From JAUUZQ01 sp964538375 (lineage in GTDB: Bacteria; Bacteroidota; Bacteroidia; Bacteroidales; GCA-2748055): a stretch of DNA of 64,000 bases. The notes below the pieces were generated by a model. That model ran no database searches and was not told the DNA's origin. It saw only the letters and a program-made list of their open reading frames with translations. Positions 55,676-64,000 of the stretch are shown one piece after another; position 1 is the stretch's first letter; every line of letters starts with the position of its first letter. The stretch spans positions 1-64,000 of the forward strand of contig CAZIFQ010000011.1 of the NCBI GenBank assembly GCA_964538375.1. Reading direction: 5' to 3'. Both the position numbers and the translations under genes were made by a program.

Positions 55676-56156
55676 TTAAATTCGAATTACGTTAGACAAA
55701 GTAAAATCACACTGTCATAAAGCTATTGGAATATTTTGAAAAATAAAAGAATCTATCAAGAAGCATTAAAAAAAATGATGTTTTGAATTACATTTGAAAT
55801 CCTATGAAGAATATTCTTTTCATTATAGTACTCTCTTTAACTTTTTGTGGTTTCGGCCAGATAAAAAAATTGGTCTAAGCCGTGCTGAAAATCTCTCTGT
55901 ATACCTAAGCAATATCTAAAAAATATATCATTCGTCCATTATTGTGAAATGCCCAACATTTTCAATTCAAAAAATAAAATCCCTGTATCACTCCATAATA
56001 TTGCTGGTTACTATTTAAATTGTTACCCATAAACTACGAAAATTTATCAGTTGAGCAGTTTTTGTAGTACATAAATATTTGATCATGTACATTTTATTAA
56101 GAATTTTGTACTTTGCTAATGAAATATAAACACATATCAAAACAAAATGCTGCTCT
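55676..56156. other. Intergenic region with a truncated gene remnant
   Basis: About 480 AT-rich bases between the divergent aquaglyceroporin and GH16 genes. It contains one interrupted signal-peptide ORF (55804-55878) and a TACTTTG-type box near 56109-56115. No complete gene is seen. Confidence 0.5.
55804..55878 (+). pseudogene. Signal-peptide-only remnant of an exported protein
   Basis: An ATG frame reads MKNILFIIVLSLTFCGFGQ and stops six codons later at a TAA. This is a typical Bacteroidetes signal peptide ending in a GQ cleavage site, but nothing mature follows. I found no continuation in another frame. It is probably the 5' relic of a lost secreted protein. Confidence 0.45.
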
Positions 56157-57464
56157 ATGAAAAAAATTGGTTTATTACTACTTCTGCTGATGGGGGTTTT
56201 CATTGTTTTCAGCTGTGATACAAAACCCGAATCTAATTTCACTGTGGATTTTAGCTATGAGATAAATGATGGCAACATGGTTCACTTTAGCAATACATCT
56301 GAAGGCGAATATTATTCAATGACCTGGGATTTTGGTAACGGTGAATTAATCTCAACTACCGATAAAAATGAAATAATCGAAATGTATTATCCACTTGCCG
56401 GGTCTTATAACGTCACACTGAAACTAGGAGATTATTTGGGTAATACAGAGAATACAACCAAGGTTATTACGCTAGATAATAATGATTTAGTTGTTTCTTT
56501 CACTGCTGAGGTGGATGCTGAAGATCTGAATACTGTGAACCTGGTAAATACATCAGAAGGCAGCTTTGATTCGTTTACATGGAAATACAGAAAGAAAGAA
56601 ATAGAAGGACTCAATGATTTCGCTGCATATTTTCCCTTTTCCGGAAATTACCAGGTAGAATTGGAATTGATTAAAGGATCATTTACCGCATCTGCTACCC
56701 AAAGTATAACTATTGCTCAAAATGATCCTGATTACCTGGACAAACTCATACTGACCTGGTCAGATGAATTTGATGGTCCCGAAATTAATCCTGCCAATTG
56801 GACTTATGAAACCGGTGCCGGAGGATGGGGTAACAATGAGTTACAGGAATATACGAATGGATTTAATGCAGAAATAGTCGATGGTATATTGATTTTGACG
56901 GCAAAAAAACTGAATGAAAATAAAACTGCTGGATCATATACTTCTACTCGCATGATCACCAGGAACAAAAATGAATTTACCTATGGAAATATGGAAATTC
57001 GTGCAAAACTTCCTTCCGGAACTGGTATCTGGCCTGCCATCTGGATGCTGGGTAGCAATATCTCGCAAGTTAGCTGGCCTAAATGTGGAGAGATAGATAT
57101 CATGGAATATGTTGGATACGAACCCAATATAATTCATGCTACTGTTCATACACTATCCGGATCAGCAGGAGAAGGCGACGGCAGCAGTAAAACACTGGCC
57201 ACCTGCGAAGAAGAATTTCATATTTACGGACTTAACTGGACAGAAGAGGAGATGGTTTTCTACACAGATTCCCCCTCAAATGTAACACATATATATAATC
57301 CAGACAGTAAGACTGATGCAACATGGCCATTCGATTTGCCTCAATTCTTTATCCTGAATGTTGCTGTTGGAGGAGATTGGGGAGGTGCGCTTGGAATCGA
57401 CAACACAATCTTCCCTCAATCAATGGAAATCGACTATATTAAAGTATTTCAGGAACCCAATTAA
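56157..57464 (+). CDS. GH16 beta-1,3-glucanase (laminarinase) lipoprotein with PKD-like domains
   Basis: A 435-residue protein with a lipobox ending at Cys 20 (FIVFSC). Two PKD-like modules (about 25-105 and 110-187) are followed by a GH16 catalytic domain (about 195-435) with GEIDIMEYVG, the family active site (Glu 312, Asp 314, Glu 317), and WPAIWMLG. The sequence fits laminarinase-type GH16 that cuts beta-1,3-glucan. It is the first gene of the glucan cluster, a surface- or periplasm-facing endo-enzyme. Confidence 0.9.
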   Translation: MKKIGLLLLLLMGVFIVFSCDTKPESNFTVDFSYEINDGNMVHFSNTSEGEYYSMTWDFGNGELISTTDKNEIIEMYYPLAGSYNVTLKLGDYLGNTENTTKVITLDNNDLVVSFTAEVDAEDLNTVNLVNTSEGSFDSFTWKYRKKEIEGLNDFAAYFPFSGNYQVELELIKGSFTASATQSITIAQNDPDYLDKLILTWSDEFDGPEINPANWTYETGAGGWGNNELQEYTNGFNAEIVDGILILTAKKLNENKTAGSYTSTRMITRNKNEFTYGNMEIRAKLPSGTGIWPAIWMLGSNISQVSWPKCGEIDIMEYVGYEPNIIHATVHTLSGSAGEGDGSSKTLATCEEEFHIYGLNWTEEEMVFYTDSPSNVTHIYNPDSKTDATWPFDLPQFFILNVAVGGDWGGALGIDNTIFPQSMEIDYIKVFQEPN

Positions 57465-57608
57465 CAGGGACAGAAGTTCATGAGGAAAAATTATCTTTTT
57501 AGAGCCCACTGTCTTTTTACAAATATTTCAATTATCACCAGAATTTATGCTTTTATCCTAAAAAATTTATAATGGGAAAGAAGTCTCACATAGATAGAAT
57601 AAGAAAAA

Positions 57609-60600
57609 ATGAAGAATAGATCGCTTCAAATCGGAGAGAATAAAATGATAACAACCGCCCATAAAGTTAGCGGTCAGTTTATTGAAATTGAAAACGAGAA
57701 GTTTTACCAGATTTCTAACTACCAGGAGATGCCTGATTTCCTGATGAGTGTAGTAAGTGATTCAGACCACTGGATGTTCATTTCAAGCAACGGTTCGTTA
57801 ACAGCTGGAAGGAAAAATAAGAACAATGCGCTCTTCCCTTATTATACCAACGATAAGTTACATGATTATAGAAATATAACCGGAAGCAAGACATACATCA
57901 TTGTCTCTAAAGGCGAAACCACAGCACTCTGGGAACCTTTTACAGCTGAAACTGAAAGGGTATACAAAATCAAAAGAAACATCTATAAAAGCATTTATGG
58001 CAACAAGCTTATATTTGAAGAGATAAATGAGGACCTGGGAGTAAAGTTCCGATATGGTTGGTACAATAGTGATCGCTATGGACTGATTAAAAAGTCTTCC
58101 ATTGCTAATATCTCTAATGAAGTTTTAGAGCTTGATATCCTTGATGGTATCAAAAACATACTTCCCTATGGTATCGACTATGATTTCCAGAATGAGTTCA
58201 GCAATCTCCTGAACGCCTATAAAAAATGTGAACGAATAAAAGATTCAACACTGGGAATATTTGCCCTGAGTTCTATACCGGTGGATAAACCAGAGCCAAG
58301 TGAAGCCCTAAAAACGACAACCGTTTGGTCAACTGGTCCTGATTCCGGAAGCAAAATACTAATCTCAGATAAGCAGGTTTCAAAATTTACAAAAGGAGAG
58401 GAAGTAGAATCTGAATCAGACATTCGGGCAGTGAGAGGTGCATATTATGTGAATAGCTCTTTTATCCTGAATCCAACTGATTTTCAACAGTGGATGCTAG
58501 CCGCAGAAATTAATCAGGATAGCTGTGCAGTTGCCGATATATTAAAACATATAAGCAGCGAGAAAAACCTGCAAGAACTTGTTGATGAAGACATTGCCCT
58601 GGGTACAAAAAAGCTAATCGAAATTGTAGCCAAAGCAGACGGTATTCAAATGAGCAATGAAGAATTGTGCTATGCAAGACATTTTTCCAATACCATGTTC
58701 AACATAATGCGAGGAGGTGTCTTTACAAACAATTATACTGTTGAGAAAAAAGATTTCATACTTTTTGCGAAGCAGACAAATATCGCAGTATACAAGAAAC
58801 ATAAGAATTGGTTTGCCGGACTCGATGAGAAGACGCAATACCATCAGCTGATCAGCCTTGCTGAAAAAAGCAATGATCCTGATCTTTTAAGAATCAGTAT
58901 AGAATATTTTCCTATCACCTTTAGCAGAAGGCACGGTGATCCCAGCCGTCCATGGAATTATTTCTCCATCGAAAACAAAAACCCTGATGGAAGCACAAAG
59001 TTGCATTATGAAGGAAACTGGAGGGACATTTTCCAAAATTGGGAGGCTCTAAGCCTCTCCTACCCTGAATTCATTGAAGGAATGATCTCCAAGTTTGTAA
59101 ATGCATCAACATTAGATGGGTACAATCCTTACAGGATCACCAGGGAAGGAATTGACTGGGAAGCTCCGGACCCAGATGATCCATGGGCATTTATTGGGTA
59201 TTGGGGTGACCATCAGATTATTTATCTACTGAAATTCCTTGAGCATTCTGCGGCTTATCATCCAGGTAATCTGGATGAATTAATGACCAGGGACCAATTT
59301 GTTTATGCGAATGTTCCTTATCGAATCAAAGAGTTCTCCGAAATTGTTAAAGACCCCAAAGACACCATACTTTACGATTTTAAGCTAAGTAAGCAATTGG
59401 AAAAACTTACTGATGAGATAGGAGCCGATGGCAAGCTGCTTAGAAATAAAAATGGAGAGCTTTGCAGGGCCAACCTTACAGAGAAAATGCTCGTAACATT
59501 GCTTTCAAAATTAAGTAATTTTATTCCGGAAGCCGGTATCTGGTTGAATACCCAAAGACCCGAATGGAATGATGCAAACAACGCCCTGGTGGGTAACGGG
59601 GTATCAATGGTCACTCTCTATTACATCAGAAGATTTATGCGTTTCTGGCAAAAGGAGCTGGAAAGTTCAAAACATGAGTCCATTCCTCTTTCAGAAGAAA
59701 TCCTCAAACTTCTAGGAAGAGTAAATGACATCTTTACAACTAACAGAGACAAATTAAACAAAGGGTTCTCTGACGAGGATAGAGGAGAAATAACATATGC
59801 ATTAGGCATTGCAGGGAGCAATTACCGGGAGCATGTCTACAAGAACTCATTTTCCGGAAAAAAAGAAAAGGTCAAAATAGCATATCTTAAAGATTTTATG
59901 AGCATGTCCATTGAATATATGGACCAGTCCATCGATGCTAACAAGCGTGAAGATGATTTGTACCATGCCTACAATCTTGTTTCCTTTAAGGGTAAAAAGA
60001 TTAAAATCAGATACTTATACGAAATGCTGGAAGGACAAGTATCTGTGCTTAGCTCAGGACATCTCACTTCTGGTGAAAGTTTGAAAGTACTCGATGCACT
60101 GAAATCAAGCAACTTGTTCAGGATAAATCAGTATAGTTATATACTCTATCCCGACAGGCAATTACCCCGGTTTGTGGAAAAGAATAATATTCCGGCAACA
60201 CGAGTTAAAGAATCTGCCTTGCTAAGCAAACTTGCTGCGGATAATGAGCAATCTATCATCAAAGTTGATCAGAATAATACTTACCACTTCAATGGGATTT
60301 TCAGAAATGCTAATCTATTAAAGGAGGACCTGAATAAGCTTAATCCTGATCTGTATAGTGATCTGGTTGAGAAAGAAACAGAGATGATATTAGGTGTTTA
60401 TGAAGAGTTATTTGACCACCAATCATTCACCGGACGGTCAGGAACATTTTATGGCTATGAAGGTTTAGGGTCCATTTATTGGCACATGGTATCCAAGCTG
60501 TTGCTTGCAGTTCAAGAATGCTACTTCAGAGGTAAGGAAGAAGGATCTGACCCGATTGTTTTAGGTAAAATTCAAGACCACTATTATGAAATAAAGGCTG

Positions 60601-61076
60601 GAATCGGACTCTATAAATCACCTGAGGTTTATGGCGCCTTCCCGACAGATGCTTACTCACATACTCCAGCTAATGAAGGAGTGAAACAACCTGGTTTAAC
60701 TGGCCAGGTAAAAGAGGATGTTATATCCAGATTTGGTGAATTGGGAGTCCTCATTAAAAATGGAGAGATTTCTTTCGCACCTTCACTACTAAATCAAGGT
60801 GAGATTTTAACTCAAGATGAACAATTTGAATATTATGATTTATCGGCAGAGAAAAAGAGTATTGATCTGAAAGAAAAGCAAATGGGATTTACCTATTGCC
60901 AAATTCCTGTTATTTATAGCTTTGGCAATGAAGAAAGTATCAGGGTTCACTATACAAATGGAGATTCTAAAGAAATCCCGGGAAATATCCTGCCAAAAGA
61001 AATCAGCTCAAAAATATTTTCCAGAACTAGTGAAATAAAAAAGATTGAGTGTGCATTACATGAATTAAAAAAATAA
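57609..61076 (+). CDS. GH149/GH94-like beta-1,3-glucan phosphorylase (probable)
   Basis: A 1155-residue protein without a signal peptide, so cytoplasmic. A later ATG at 57645 (with GGAGAG before it) would give 1143 residues. The segments GNWRDIFQNWEAL (about 475), REGIDWEAPDPDDPWAFIGYWGDHQ (about 515-540) and VRGAYYVNSSF resemble the phosphorylase clan of GH94, GH149 and GH161. The length of about 1150 residues favours GH149 or GH161, known beta-1,3-oligoglucan phosphorylases. It would turn oligosaccharides and phosphate into glucose-1-phosphate. The neighbours (GH16, two GH17, GPH transporter) support this; the family number is inferred. Confidence 0.65.
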   Translation: MKNRSLQIGENKMITTAHKVSGQFIEIENEKFYQISNYQEMPDFLMSVVSDSDHWMFISSNGSLTAGRKNKNNALFPYYTNDKLHDYRNITGSKTYIIVSKGETTALWEPFTAETERVYKIKRNIYKSIYGNKLIFEEINEDLGVKFRYGWYNSDRYGLIKKSSIANISNEVLELDILDGIKNILPYGIDYDFQNEFSNLLNAYKKCERIKDSTLGIFALSSIPVDKPEPSEALKTTTVWSTGPDSGSKILISDKQVSKFTKGEEVESESDIRAVRGAYYVNSSFILNPTDFQQWMLAAEINQDSCAVADILKHISSEKNLQELVDEDIALGTKKLIEIVAKADGIQMSNEELCYARHFSNTMFNIMRGGVFTNNYTVEKKDFILFAKQTNIAVYKKHKNWFAGLDEKTQYHQLISLAEKSNDPDLLRISIEYFPITFSRRHGDPSRPWNYFSIENKNPDGSTKLHYEGNWRDIFQNWEALSLSYPEFIEGMISKFVNASTLDGYNPYRITREGIDWEAPDPDDPWAFIGYWGDHQIIYLLKFLEHSAAYHPGNLDELMTRDQFVYANVPYRIKEFSEIVKDPKDTILYDFKLSKQLEKLTDEIGADGKLLRNKNGELCRANLTEKMLVTLLSKLSNFIPEAGIWLNTQRPEWNDANNALVGNGVSMVTLYYIRRFMRFWQKELESSKHESIPLSEEILKLLGRVNDIFTTNRDKLNKGFSDEDRGEITYALGIAGSNYREHVYKNSFSGKKEKVKIAYLKDFMSMSIEYMDQSIDANKREDDLYHAYNLVSFKGKKIKIRYLYEMLEGQVSVLSSGHLTSGESLKVLDALKSSNLFRINQYSYILYPDRQLPRFVEKNNIPATRVKESALLSKLAADNEQSIIKVDQNNTYHFNGIFRNANLLKEDLNKLNPDLYSDLVEKETEMILGVYEELFDHQSFTGRSGTFYGYEGLGSIYWHMVSKLLLAVQECYFRGKEEGSDPIVLGKIQDHYYEIKAGIGLYKSPEVYGAFPTDAYSHTPANEGVKQPGLTGQVKEDVISRFGELGVLIKNGEISFAPSLLNQGEILTQDEQFEYYDLSAEKKSIDLKEKQMGFTYCQIPVIYSFGNEESIRVHYTNGDSKEIPGNILPKEISSKIFSRTSEIKKIECALHELKK

Positions 61077-61092
61077 ATAAAGAGAAAATACT

Positions 61093-61983
61093 ATGTCATA
61101 CCGGAGAGAAAAAAACATGTCCCTAGCGGGAATTGATTACTCAAACATTGCTGATGAAGATTTATTGGCCTTATTTAACAAATACCTGGATAATGGAATT
61201 CATGGAATCTGTTTTAGTTCATATTTAGATGGCCAGGGCCCAGGTACTCAAATTAGCGACGAACAAATAGAGAAAAGAATTAAAATCATCAAGCCCTATA
61301 CAAAATGGCTCCGTACATTTTCATGTACTGACGGAGGTGAGCGAATACCTGTAATAGCAAAGAAACATGGCTTAAAGGTTATGGCAGGAGCCTGGTTAAG
61401 TGATAACAAGGAGGTCAATGAAAAAGAGATTGAAAATGTGATCAAATTGGCTAAAGAAGGCAATGCCGATTTAGTAGCCGTAGGAAATGAAGTCTTGTAT
61501 CGCAAAGAATTAACTGAAGAAGAACTTCTTGACTATATATCTCGCATTAAAAAAGAGATCCCTGGCATTCCTGTTGGCTATGTTGATGCCTATTATGAAT
61601 TTGTTGAGCGTCCTGCAATTACAGACGCTTGCGATGTGATTTTTGCCAATTGTTATCCTTTCTGGGAAGGATGTCACATCGACTATTCTTTGCCTTACAT
61701 GAAGAATATGTATCAGAATGCATTAAATGCTGGCGGTGGGAAGAAGGTTATCATCACAGAAACTGGCTGGCCAAATCGTGGTACATCATTTGAAGGTTCA
61801 GAACCTTCTTTAGATAATGCCCTAAGGTATTTCATCAACGCACAAAAATGGAGCATGGAAGAGGATATTGATTTGTTCTATTTTTCCAGTTTCGATGAAA
61901 CATGGAAAATAGATGCTGAGGGAGACGTGGGAGCATACTGGGGATTGTGGGATCAGGCAGGTAAATTGAAGTTTGGTAAATAG
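61093..61983 (+). CDS. Cytoplasmic GH17-like beta-1,3-glucan hydrolase or transglycosylase
   Basis: A 296-residue protein without a signal peptide. It has the GH17 acid/base motif VGNEVLYR (Glu 133) and the nucleophile motif ITETGWPNRG (Glu 223). An ATG at 61117 with a GGAGAG upstream is an alternative start. GH17 enzymes act on beta-1,3-glucan. Being cytoplasmic, it probably trims or transfers imported oligosaccharides. It starts 16 bases after the phosphorylase stop. Confidence 0.85.
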   Translation: MSYRREKNMSLAGIDYSNIADEDLLALFNKYLDNGIHGICFSSYLDGQGPGTQISDEQIEKRIKIIKPYTKWLRTFSCTDGGERIPVIAKKHGLKVMAGAWLSDNKEVNEKEIENVIKLAKEGNADLVAVGNEVLYRKELTEEELLDYISRIKKEIPGIPVGYVDAYYEFVERPAITDACDVIFANCYPFWEGCHIDYSLPYMKNMYQNALNAGGGKKVIITETGWPNRGTSFEGSEPSLDNALRYFINAQKWSMEEDIDLFYFSSFDETWKIDAEGDVGAYWGLWDQAGKLKFGK

Positions 61984-61992
61984 TGAAGAGAG

Positions 61993-62017
61993 TGGGCAGT
62001 GAGCAGGGAGCAGTGGT
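61993..62017. repeat. GGGCAGTGAGCAGGGAGCAGTGG intergenic phrase
   Basis: Short, nearly repeated GCAGTG/GCAGGG units lie just behind the cytoplasmic GH17 gene. It resembles on the opposite strand the CCACTGCCCATTGCC run at 4007-4046. Function unknown. Confidence 0.35.
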
Positions 62018-62055
62018 ATATCGATAGCTAACGTGTCACTTAAATTTATATTTAA

Positions 62056-63312
62056 ATGAAATTTTCAAGAATCATATTTGTGGTTTTTGCAATATTTGCA
62101 ATGGCCGGCTGTGCACCAGGGGAAAAGCAAGACGCTGGGAAAACTGCATCCGAAATTTTAGAAAATCCTGATTACCTGGCATTCTCCTATGGTGGCTATC
62201 GGGCACTTTCGAGAGACACTGTCCCAACAGTAAATCAACTTAAGGATGATATGAAGATCCTCTCAGCCATGGGAATTAAGATTATCCGTACCTATAATAC
62301 CCAACAATTTGCTCAGGCAGCTAATCTCCTGACTGCCATCCGTGAGTTAAAAAACGAAGATTCTACTTTCGAAATGTATGTAATGCTTGGTGCATGGATA
62401 GATTGTGAAGGTGCATGGACAGGGACAGTAAACCACGAAGTAGAAAGCATAGATAACAATACTGTTGAAATAGAGGCAGCGGTCACTATGGCCAATGCCT
62501 ATCCCGATATAGTGAAGGTTATTGCGGTAGGCAATGAGGCCATGGTACATTGGGCAGCGAGTTACTATGTGGAACCCGGTATTATTTTAAAGTGGGTTGA
62601 ACATCTGCAGGAATTAAAAGCATCCGGGAATCTCCCGGCAGAAATTTGGATCACCAGTTCAGATAACTTTGCCTCCTGGGGAGGAAACGATGATAGTTAT
62701 CATAAAGAGGACCTTGTGAAATTAATCAAAGCTGTCGATTACATTTCCCTGCATACTTACCCATATCACCAAAGTCATTATGGTCCCGAATTCTGGTTTG
62801 TCCCAGCTGATGAGGAAAATTTATCAAAACTGGAACAAATTGATGCTGCCATGGTAAGAGCTGCGGATGTTGCCAAAGCACAATATCAAAGTACAGTTGA
62901 TTACATAACAAGTTTGGGAATTGAAAAACCAATCCATATTGGAGAAACAGGATGGGCAAGCATTGACAATAGCATTACCGGGCCAGATGGATCGAAGGCA
63001 GCAGATGAATATAAGGAAAAGCTTTTCTACGAGCACGTGAGGTCCTGGACCAATGAAGCTGGTATGTCGTGTTTCTTTTTTGAAGCATTTGACGAACGGT
63101 GGAAAGATGCGATTAATCCTGCAGGATCTGAAAACCATTTTGGTATGATTAACCTCCAGGGTCAGGCAAAATATGCCATTTGGGAATTGGTAGACAATGG
63201 AACATTTAATGGACTGACCAGGGATGGTGTAGCAATTACTAAAACCTATGGTGGAGATGAAGCTGCATTGCTGGAAGACGTTCTTGCTCCACCTTTAAAA
63301 AAGGAGCAGTAA
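62056..63312 (+). CDS. GH17-like lipoprotein beta-1,3-glucanase
   Basis: A 418-residue lipoprotein (lipobox FAMAGC, Cys 19). The catalytic domain shows the acid/base motif AVGNEAMVHW (Glu 161) and the nucleophile motif IGETGWAS (Glu 297), as in GH17. The mature enzyme should be tethered to the envelope and act on beta-1,3-glucan. It is a distant relative of the cytoplasmic copy and starts 72 bases after it. The C-terminal 60 residues lack a known module. Confidence 0.85.
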   Translation: MKFSRIIFVVFAIFAMAGCAPGEKQDAGKTASEILENPDYLAFSYGGYRALSRDTVPTVNQLKDDMKILSAMGIKIIRTYNTQQFAQAANLLTAIRELKNEDSTFEMYVMLGAWIDCEGAWTGTVNHEVESIDNNTVEIEAAVTMANAYPDIVKVIAVGNEAMVHWAASYYVEPGIILKWVEHLQELKASGNLPAEIWITSSDNFASWGGNDDSYHKEDLVKLIKAVDYISLHTYPYHQSHYGPEFWFVPADEENLSKLEQIDAAMVRAADVAKAQYQSTVDYITSLGIEKPIHIGETGWASIDNSITGPDGSKAADEYKEKLFYEHVRSWTNEAGMSCFFFEAFDERWKDAINPAGSENHFGMINLQGQAKYAIWELVDNGTFNGLTRDGVAITKTYGGDEAALLEDVLAPPLKKEQ

Positions 63313-63329
63313 TAAAATAAACTGATCAG

Positions 63330-64000
63330 ATGAGCACCAACACTACAAAACTATCTTTTAAGGAGAAAATCGGGTATAGCCTGGGTGATACGGCCTCTCA
63401 CTTCGTATGGGATATGGTAGGATTCTGGATCCTGATTTTTTACACAGACACTTTTGGGATATCAGCCGCTGCTGCAGGTACAATTATGTTGATCGCCAGG
63501 GCCTGGGACATGGTTAGTGATCCTTTAATGGGTATTATCGCTGATCGTACAAACACACGATGGGGTAAATTCAGACCCTATATCCTCTGGATGGCTTTAC
63601 CTTATAGTGTTTTGGCAGTGTTGACGTTCACAACTCCCAATTTCGGACCTACAGGAAAGGTCTTATATGCAGGGATAACATATTTATCACTGATGACTGT
63701 TTTTACAGCCATCAACCTCCCCTACTCTTCCCTGGGGGCAGTTATGACCTCAGACTCGTATGAACGTGCCGGCTTGAACTCATATCGTTTTATTTTTGCC
63801 TTTGTTGGTCAATTTATCGTCTCAGGTACAGCATTATACCTGGCAAATTTCTTTGGAAAGGGTGACAATGCCAAGGGATATCAGTACACACTCATCCTCT
63901 TCTCAATCATCTCCTTTATTCTGTTCATGATCACCTTTAGAACAACCCGCGAAAGAGTAGCACCTCCAAAGGCACAGAAGGAAAATATAAAAGAAGATGT
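63330..64000 (+). CDS. GPH-family sugar:cation symporter (3' end outside window)
   Basis: The frame from ATG 63330 stays open to the window end and gives 223 residues. The start KIGYSLGDTASHFVWDMVGFW and the loops DMVSDPLMGIIADRT and RWGKFRPYILW are diagnostic of glycoside-pentoside-hexuronide (MelB-like) major facilitators. It begins 17 bases after the GH17 lipoprotein, so it belongs to the glucan cluster and probably imports glucan oligosaccharides. The end of the gene is not visible. Confidence 0.88.
   Translation, partial: MSTNTTKLSFKEKIGYSLGDTASHFVWDMVGFWILIFYTDTFGISAAAAGTIMLIARAWDMVSDPLMGIIADRTNTRWGKFRPYILWMALPYSVLAVLTFTTPNFGPTGKVLYAGITYLSLMTVFTAINLPYSSLGAVMTSDSYERAGLNSYRFIFAFVGQFIVSGTALYLANFFGKGDNAKGYQYTLILFSIISFILFMITFRTTRERVAPPKAQKENIKED

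Noticed and set aside
1..64000. CRISPR arrays, rRNA, tRNA, insertion sequences or prophage genes
   Set aside because: No spaced identical repeats, no clover-leaf-like sequence that I could support, no transposase, integrase or phage structural motifs were seen by reading the window; a tRNA or ncRNA scan by computer was not possible here.

Overview
The window reads as chromosomal DNA of a free-living, probably marine Bacteroidetes (Bacteroidota). The support is family content: type IX secretion (T9SS) cargo with both kinds of C-terminal sorting domain, two PorP/SprF-type outer-membrane proteins, a gingipain-family (C25) protease, ExbB-ExbD-ExbD-TonB, LytS/LytTR signalling, an NhaD sodium/proton antiporter, and a beta-1,3-glucan (laminarin-type) degradation cluster. 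HydG suggests some capacity for anaerobic or hydrogen metabolism. The genus cannot be named from sequence alone. I recognised no rRNA, tRNA, CRISPR array, insertion sequence or prophage.

Layout. 1-3119: the 3' part of a HYR-repeat adhesin with a type B T9SS signal, followed by its PorP/SprF partner. 3125-12538: sulfotransferase, SLC12-like permease, two secreted peptidases (S15/CocE-like and M28), a mini ExbB-like protein, and a LytS-LytTR two-component pair. 12635-16957: HydG, a cyclase-type gene remnant, two uncharacterised envelope proteins, and a PLP-dependent threonine/serine dehydratase-like enzyme. 17246-21386: a small HTH protein, an ECF sigma/anti-sigma pair, and a C39-peptidase ABC exporter. 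21458-26478 (minus): a second adhesin plus PorP/SprF cassette. 26785-33161: a SUI1-type factor, an ankyrin/beta-barrel protein with a lipoprotein partner, and a C25 protease with a type A sorting domain. 33335-43021: a signalling block with a propeller-sensor SpoIIE phosphatase, a second soluble SpoIIE phosphatase, an OLD-like ATPase, a secreted C26 amidotransferase-type hydrolase, a SiaC (DUF1987) phosphoprotein and a MESH1-like HD hydrolase. 43025-55675: housekeeping and envelope genes (TsaD, TamB-like protein, NhaD, TonB energizing system, TauE/SafE exporter, GlyA, aquaglyceroporin). 56157-64000: the beta-1,3-glucan cluster (GH16 lipoprotein, GH149/GH94-like phosphorylase, cytoplasmic GH17, GH17 lipoprotein, GPH-type sugar transporter cut by the window end).

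How the genes may work together. The glucan cluster gives a coherent route: surface or periplasmic GH16 and GH17 lipoproteins cut beta-1,3-glucan, the GPH symporter imports oligosaccharides, and the cytoplasmic phosphorylase and GH17 finish the job. The two SpoIIE phosphatases and SiaC suggest a Sia-type partner-switching pathway, although no kinase is visible. The most interesting items for follow-up are that phosphatase/SiaC block with its degenerate-TOPRIM ATPase, the ankyrin-barrel/lipoprotein pair, the orphan C39 exporter, the orphan hydG with a palindromic site upstream, and short-phrase intergenic repeats.
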